Source of the DNA: CAIXOZ01 sp046091285
Lineage (GTDB): Bacteria; Cyanobacteriota; Cyanobacteriia; PCC-6307; Cyanobiaceae
Direction of reading: 5' to 3'
Assembly: GCA_046091285.1 (NCBI GenBank)
Contig: JBJTBH010000226.1
Span: 1-8,827 of the forward strand
DNA: 8,827 nucleotides
Both the position numbers and the translations under genes were made by a program. The stretch's first letter is position 1. The number at the start of each line of letters is the position of its first letter. The notes beneath the pieces are model-generated. The model was given only the letters and a program-made list of their open reading frames with translations. It was not told where the DNA came from and searched no databases. This document shows, one piece after another, positions 6,318 to 8,827 of this stretch.

Positions 6318-7163
6318 GTGCCTGAACCCAGGCAGGCCAGCATCACGGTGGAGCAGCTCTCGGCCACCGATCTGGTCGCTCTGATCGCGGTCGGTCTGCT
6401 GGCCGGCTTCATCAACACCGTGGCGGCCAGCGGTGGCACCGTGGCCGTTCCCGCAATGATCGAGCTTGGGCTGGAGGCCGATCTGGCCAATGGCACCAAC
6501 CGCTTGTCGGCGATGGCCGGCAGCCTGACGGCCACCTGGCGCTTTCATCAGGCCGGGGTGATTCCCTGGCCGATCAGCGCTCGGCTGTCGATTCCTGTCG
6601 GGAGTGGAGCCGTGCTCGGTGCCTGGGCGGCGTCGCGTCTTGATGCGCGCGGTGCGGAGCTGGCGGTGGCGGTCTCTCTGCTCATCGTTCTGGTGCTGCT
6701 TCTGGCCCGGCCCAGCCGTTGGCTGGCTGCCGACCAGGACGAGACCGGGGTGAAGGAATCGCCGCTTCTGGCGTTCACCCTGGGGGCCATCGGCTTCTGG
6801 AGTGGGTTCATCTCCCTGGGCAGTGGCAGCATGCTGCTGATGGCGCTGGTGCTGGTCGGAGGTCAGAACCTGCGCCAGGCCAACGTGATCAAGGTGGTCC
6901 TGCGGCTGACGTCCAGTGGTCTGGCGCTGCTGATCTTCGTGTTGCGTGGTCAGATGCTCTGGTCCTGGGCTCTGCCCCTGGCCCTGGCCAGCAGTGTCGG
7001 CGCTCTGATCGGTTCCAGGGTGGCGCTGGGTGAGCAGGCCAGCCGTTGGATCTACAACACGCTTCTGCTTGTGATCGGCACCGAGGTGATCCGCCTCGGT
7101 CTGCGTTTTGATCCGGATCCGCTCTGGAGGTTGGCCCTGCGGATCTGGCACGGAGCGGCCTGA
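6318..7163 (+). CDS. TauE/SafE-family membrane permease, putative anion exporter
   Basis: This is a polytopic inner-membrane protein of 281 residues from the chosen GTG. The hydrophobic segments fall at roughly 17-34, 42-52, 87-108, 114-131, 150-183, 196-210, 213-236 and 244-260. The two halves repeat the same pattern, GFINTVAASGGTVAVPAM...GTNR near 30-62 and GFISLGSGSMLLMAL near 163-177. This is the internal duplication of the TauE/SafE (DUF81) family, whose studied members export sulfite, sulfoacetate or related anions. The substrate here is unknown. No ATG precedes the first membrane segment, so GTG at 6318 or 6348 must serve. Both have only weak GGCAGG-type sites. The gene diverges from ureG across about 74 bases and converges on ureF with an 11-base gap. 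It has no known role in urease maturation. Confidence 0.85.
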   Translation: MPEPRQASITVEQLSATDLVALIAVGLLAGFINTVAASGGTVAVPAMIELGLEADLANGTNRLSAMAGSLTATWRFHQAGVIPWPISARLSIPVGSGAVLGAWAASRLDARGAELAVAVSLLIVLVLLLARPSRWLAADQDETGVKESPLLAFTLGAIGFWSGFISLGSGSMLLMALVLVGGQNLRQANVIKVVLRLTSSGLALLIFVLRGQMLWSWALPLALASSVGALIGSRVALGEQASRWIYNTLLLVIGTEVIRLGLRFDPDPLWRLALRIWHGAA

Positions 7164-7174
7164 CAGGAGCACGC

Positions 7175-7849
7175 CTAACTGCGGAACAACCGCGAATAGA
7201 GGGCTCCATGCCCGAGCTGGGCCAGGGAGGCACCGAGCCCGCTGTTCCAGAGCTGCTGAGGATCCGTGCTCTCCAGTTCCCGGCTCCTGCGGGCGAGTGT
7301 CGGGGCCAGGGCCAGCTGCAGACGCTGGGCCTCCGTCGGTCCGAGAGGCACCAGCCGTACGGCTGCGCTGAGCTGGTTGGCCACCCAGCCATAGAGGTAC
7401 CCCTCGATCATGGCTGCCGGTTCGAGATCCAGGCAGACTCCGGCCCAGGCCCAGGCGGTGGGCCAGCTGATCGCCAGCGAACCGGGCAGGGGCCAGCCCA
7501 GATCCGCCAGCAGCTGCACCAGCGAGCTGCCCATCTGGCGTTGCTGCGCCCGGACTTCCGGTGCTTCCCGCTGGACGAGCAGCCACTGGTCCTGTTCGCG
7601 CAGGGCCAGGGCGGCGCTTTCATCGCCGAGCTGCCATCGCCGGCACTCTCCCATCTGAGCCGGCAGGCAGGCGGCTTCCACCGGCAGCAGGCCCCGCTCC
7701 AGTTCGGCCTCCAGCCAGTCTCTGAGACCGGCGCCATCGCGGAGGACTCCCGCCTGGATCAACACCTCCAGGCCTTCGGAATAGCTGAAGGCTCCCACCG
7801 GCAGGGCCGGGCTGACGAGTTGCAGCAGATGGAGGGCGCTGATGCTCAT
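7175..7849 (-). CDS. ureF: Urease accessory protein UreF
   Basis: This 224-residue all-helical accessory protein binds UreD and UreG and acts as the bridge and checkpoint in GTP-dependent nickel insertion into urease. The N-terminal LLQLVSPALPVGAFSYSEGLE (8-28) is the family signature. The C-terminus ends SRLFRS, the conserved tail that contacts UreG/UreD in the known complex. The length is normal. The ATG overlaps the ureE stop (ATGA, 7846-7849). There is no clear ribosome binding site, so translation probably depends on coupling to ureE. The stop lies 11 bases from the stop of the convergent permease gene, with no terminator in between. Confidence 0.94.
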   Translation of the reverse strand: MSISALHLLQLVSPALPVGAFSYSEGLEVLIQAGVLRDGAGLRDWLEAELERGLLPVEAACLPAQMGECRRWQLGDESAALALREQDQWLLVQREAPEVRAQQRQMGSSLVQLLADLGWPLPGSLAISWPTAWAWAGVCLDLEPAAMIEGYLYGWVANQLSAAVRLVPLGPTEAQRLQLALAPTLARRSRELESTDPQQLWNSGLGASLAQLGHGALYSRLFRS

Positions 7850-8424
7850 CCAGCGACAGATTGCGAAGGGTCGTGAGCTGGGGCGTGCTCGTGGCGGGGG
7901 GCAGGGTGATGACCGTGGTCAGGGTCATGCGCAGGGTTGCCATGGCGGTGACCCGCGACGCTGTAGGCCCCCGCTTCCGGCAGAAAGGGAGCCACCAGGC
8001 GGCTCAGATGCAGACCCCGTTGCCTCAGCATCTGCTCCAGCACCGGATCCTCCAGTAACCGCAGTTCCCCTGGCTTCAGTTCCAGAGCCACATGGCGGTT
8101 TCCGAGGTGGTAGGCGGCCTGCAGCAGGCTCAGGGGGTCAGGGGCCTCCACCACCAGCAGGGGTTCGGGGGCGGCGAGAACCTGCACCAACGGGTCTCCG
8201 GCATCGGCCGCCAACCATTCGCCGGGTTCGAGAGCGTCGCCGCGGGGCAGTTGCAGCAGCAGCTTCCGGCCACAGAGGCTCTGGCGCAGGCCCCGCAGAC
8301 GGGTGCGTTCATCCGCCGTCAGGGCCAGTTGCAGCGCTCTGGCCTCCGCTTCCGGAGTGTTGCCGGTGCTGGACCCCAGCCGTCGTTCGAGCACCAGGGG
8401 TTGGGGAAGGGCAATGGGGTCCAT
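7846..8424 (-). CDS. ureE: Urease accessory nickel metallochaperone UreE
   Basis: This 192-residue dimeric nickel chaperone hands Ni to UreG for urease activation. The N-terminal domain includes ALTADERTRLRGLRQSLCGRKLLLQLPRG (34-62), the peptide-binding half. The metal-binding domain shows AYHLGNRHVALEL (104-116), with H111 in the position of the conserved interface histidine, then LEDPVLEQMLRQRGL (124-138) and PFLPEAGAY (146-154). The C-terminal tail is His-rich, with nine histidines between 159 and 184, as in Klebsiella UreE, and would bind extra nickel. The ATG at 8424 is picked by family length. Its ribosome binding site is poor (GGTGG two bases away), and the reading frame stays open upstream to 8796, but that part has no UreE character and runs antisense to ureD. 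It is the first gene of ureEF and diverges from ureD. Confidence 0.93.
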   Translation of the reverse strand: MDPIALPQPLVLERRLGSSTGNTPEAEARALQLALTADERTRLRGLRQSLCGRKLLLQLPRGDALEPGEWLAADAGDPLVQVLAAPEPLLVVEAPDPLSLLQAAYHLGNRHVALELKPGELRLLEDPVLEQMLRQRGLHLSRLVAPFLPEAGAYSVAGHRHGNPAHDPDHGHHPAPRHEHAPAHDPSQSVAG

Positions 8425-8543
8425 GGCCACCAGCGGTCGGCTGTTCCACACTCTCCGGCCATGGGCGACCGCTGTGTTGTTGTTGTTACCGGCGTCGTCG
8501 TGATCGCCTGTCACGCTGACGATCGTTGCTCTGGGGCCGGCCT

Positions 8544-8565
8544 GGGTTGACCCTGGAATCAACCC
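8544..8565. promoter_or_regulatory. 22-base inverted repeat, possible operator or leader hairpin
   Basis: Seven-base arms GGGTTGA and TCAACCC match perfectly across an 8-base spacer, ending about 16 bases before the ureD ribosome binding site. The N8 spacing equals that of NtcA sites, but the arms end TGA/TCA rather than GTA/TAC. It could be an operator for another dimeric regulator, or a 7-pair hairpin in the ureD leader. Which of these it is cannot be told from sequence. Confidence 0.4.
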
Positions 8566-8581
8566 TGAGAGCCAGGGGGGC

Positions 8582-8587
8582 AGGAGG
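8582..8587 (+). promoter_or_regulatory. Ribosome binding site of ureD
   Basis: A perfect AGGAGG lies 5 bases before the ATG at 8593. It decides the start. The ATG at 8589 is too close and out of frame, and the in-frame ATG at 8644 has no such site. Confidence 0.75.
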
Positions 8588-8592
8588 CATGG

Positions 8593-8827
8593 ATGGCCGA
8601 CGGCGACGATGCGACAGCGACAGCGACAGCGACGGCGACAGAGATGACGGCCGGCTGGCAGGCGCAGGCCTGGTTGCAGCTGCATCGGCAGGCTGTTGGC
8701 CGCGGCACGGGGCATCAGGGTGGGGCCACGGCTCCGCTGTCGTGGCAGCGCGGTTTTCCCGAGGCGGGGGGTCGCCTGCAGCTGCCGCTGCTGCACACGG
8801 CCGTCGGTCTTGTGGGGGGGGTCGATC
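8593..8827 (+). CDS. ureD: Urease accessory protein UreD, N-terminal part (cut by window edge)
   Basis: The first 78 residues of UreD (UreH in some species) are visible, and the frame is open to the window end. UreD binds apo-urease and holds the UreF-UreG complex, and is thought to channel nickel to the active site. Identification rests on WQAQAWLQL (about 21-29), GGATAPLSWQRGFPE and LQLPLLHTAVGLVGGVD, which match the family's start (strand, T..PL, LLHTaGG.vGGD) in order. The chosen ATG follows a perfect AGGAGG. It gives a 17-residue N-terminal extension made largely of Ala-Thr repeats, encoded by a GCGACA hexamer tract, before the family's usual beginning near the ATG at 8644. The gene is divergent from ureEF. 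The urease subunit genes ureABC are expected next, outside the window. Confidence 0.85.
   Translation, partial: MADGDDATATATATATEMTAGWQAQAWLQLHRQAVGRGTGHQGGATAPLSWQRGFPEAGGRLQLPLLHTAVGLVGGVD
8611..8640 (+). repeat. GCGACA hexanucleotide tandem repeat in ureD
   Basis: Five tandem copies of GCGACA are present (the fourth reads GCGACG), directly after the ureD start and in frame, encoding an Ala-Thr dipeptide run. Related GGCGAC units lie just before it. Length changes by whole units would keep the frame. The tract is a plausible slippage site. Confidence 0.7.

Larger units (their letters stand above)
8425..8592. promoter_or_regulatory. Divergent ureE / ureD promoter region
   Basis: This 168-base non-coding gap must hold the promoters for ureEF (leftward) and ureD with the genes beyond it (rightward). 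I see no consensus -35/-10 pair. There is a perfect dyad GGGTTGA-N8-TCAACCC (8544-8565), a weaker imperfect dyad around CGTGA-N7-TCACG (8499-8515), and a GTT repeat (8476-8487). Reading the GTT repeat with the following TAC gives GTT-N8-TAC (8476-8489), one base short of an NtcA core, but with no matching -10 at the right distance. Confidence 0.5.

Noticed and set aside
7179..7195. GCGG / CCGC mini-hairpin near the ureF stop as a terminator.
   Set aside because: Only four base pairs, inside ureF coding sequence, with no T-run.
6240..7586. Long minus-strand open frame opposite the TauE/SafE gene, running into ureF.
   Set aside because: Its composition is Gln/Pro/Arg/Gly-rich without motifs, whereas the plus strand codes for a duplicated membrane fold.
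8476..8489. GTT-N8-TAC as a possible NtcA site for ureE or ureD.
   Set aside because: One core base is wrong, it falls in a GTT repeat, and neither strand has a TAN3T box 20-24 bases downstream.
8425..8796. The UreE reading frame stays open upstream, giving a possible 316-residue protein.
   Set aside because: The added 124 residues are Arg/Pro-rich, have no UreE similarity and lie antisense to ureD, which has its own strong ribosome binding site and family motifs.
1..8827. tRNA, rRNA, CRISPR array, insertion sequence, integrase or attachment site.
   Set aside because: None was seen: no spaced direct repeats, no transposase or integrase motifs, and no tRNA-like sequence on either strand. The window is almost fully occupied by the urea genes and the one permease.

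Overview
The window is a high-GC chromosomal segment carrying a urea acquisition and urease maturation locus. It most likely comes from a picocyanobacterium of the Synechococcus/Cyanobium type. This rests on the protein character of UrtA-E, the pairing of urtABCDE with ureG, ureF/ureE and a divergent ureD (the arrangement I recall from marine Synechococcus and Prochlorococcus), and a textbook cyanobacterial NtcA-type promoter in front of urtA. The exact taxon cannot be fixed by eye.

Layout from left to right. Positions 32-5422 hold, in reverse, the five genes of the urea ABC transporter: urtA (lipoprotein binding protein), urtB and urtC (permeases), urtD and urtE (ATPases), transcribed right to left. 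urtB to urtE are almost fused (a 3-base gap, a 4-base overlap and a 1-base overlap). urtA is set apart by a 149-base spacer holding two stem-loops. Upstream of urtA lies GTA-N8-TAC followed 23 bases later by a TAN3T -10 box. Next comes ureG (5641-6243, minus), the urease GTPase. Positions 6318-7163 hold a plus-strand TauE/SafE-family membrane protein that is not part of any known urease module and separates ureG from ureF-ureE. ureF (7175-7849) and ureE (7846-8424) follow on the minus strand with an ATGA overlap. A 168-base divergent spacer with a 22-base dyad leads to the start of ureD (8593 onward, plus), which runs off the right edge. The urease structural genes ureABC would be expected just beyond it.

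How it fits together: UrtA captures urea in the periplasm, UrtBC form the channel, and UrtDE power import. Cytoplasmic urease hydrolyses urea to ammonium and CO2. UreD, UreF and UreG form the apo-urease activation complex, and UreE, with a His-rich tail, supplies nickel. Nitrogen control is visible in sequence only for urtA. The least ordinary feature is the opposite-strand permease inserted inside the accessory gene set, which leaves ureG dependent on a promoter other than that of ureEF.
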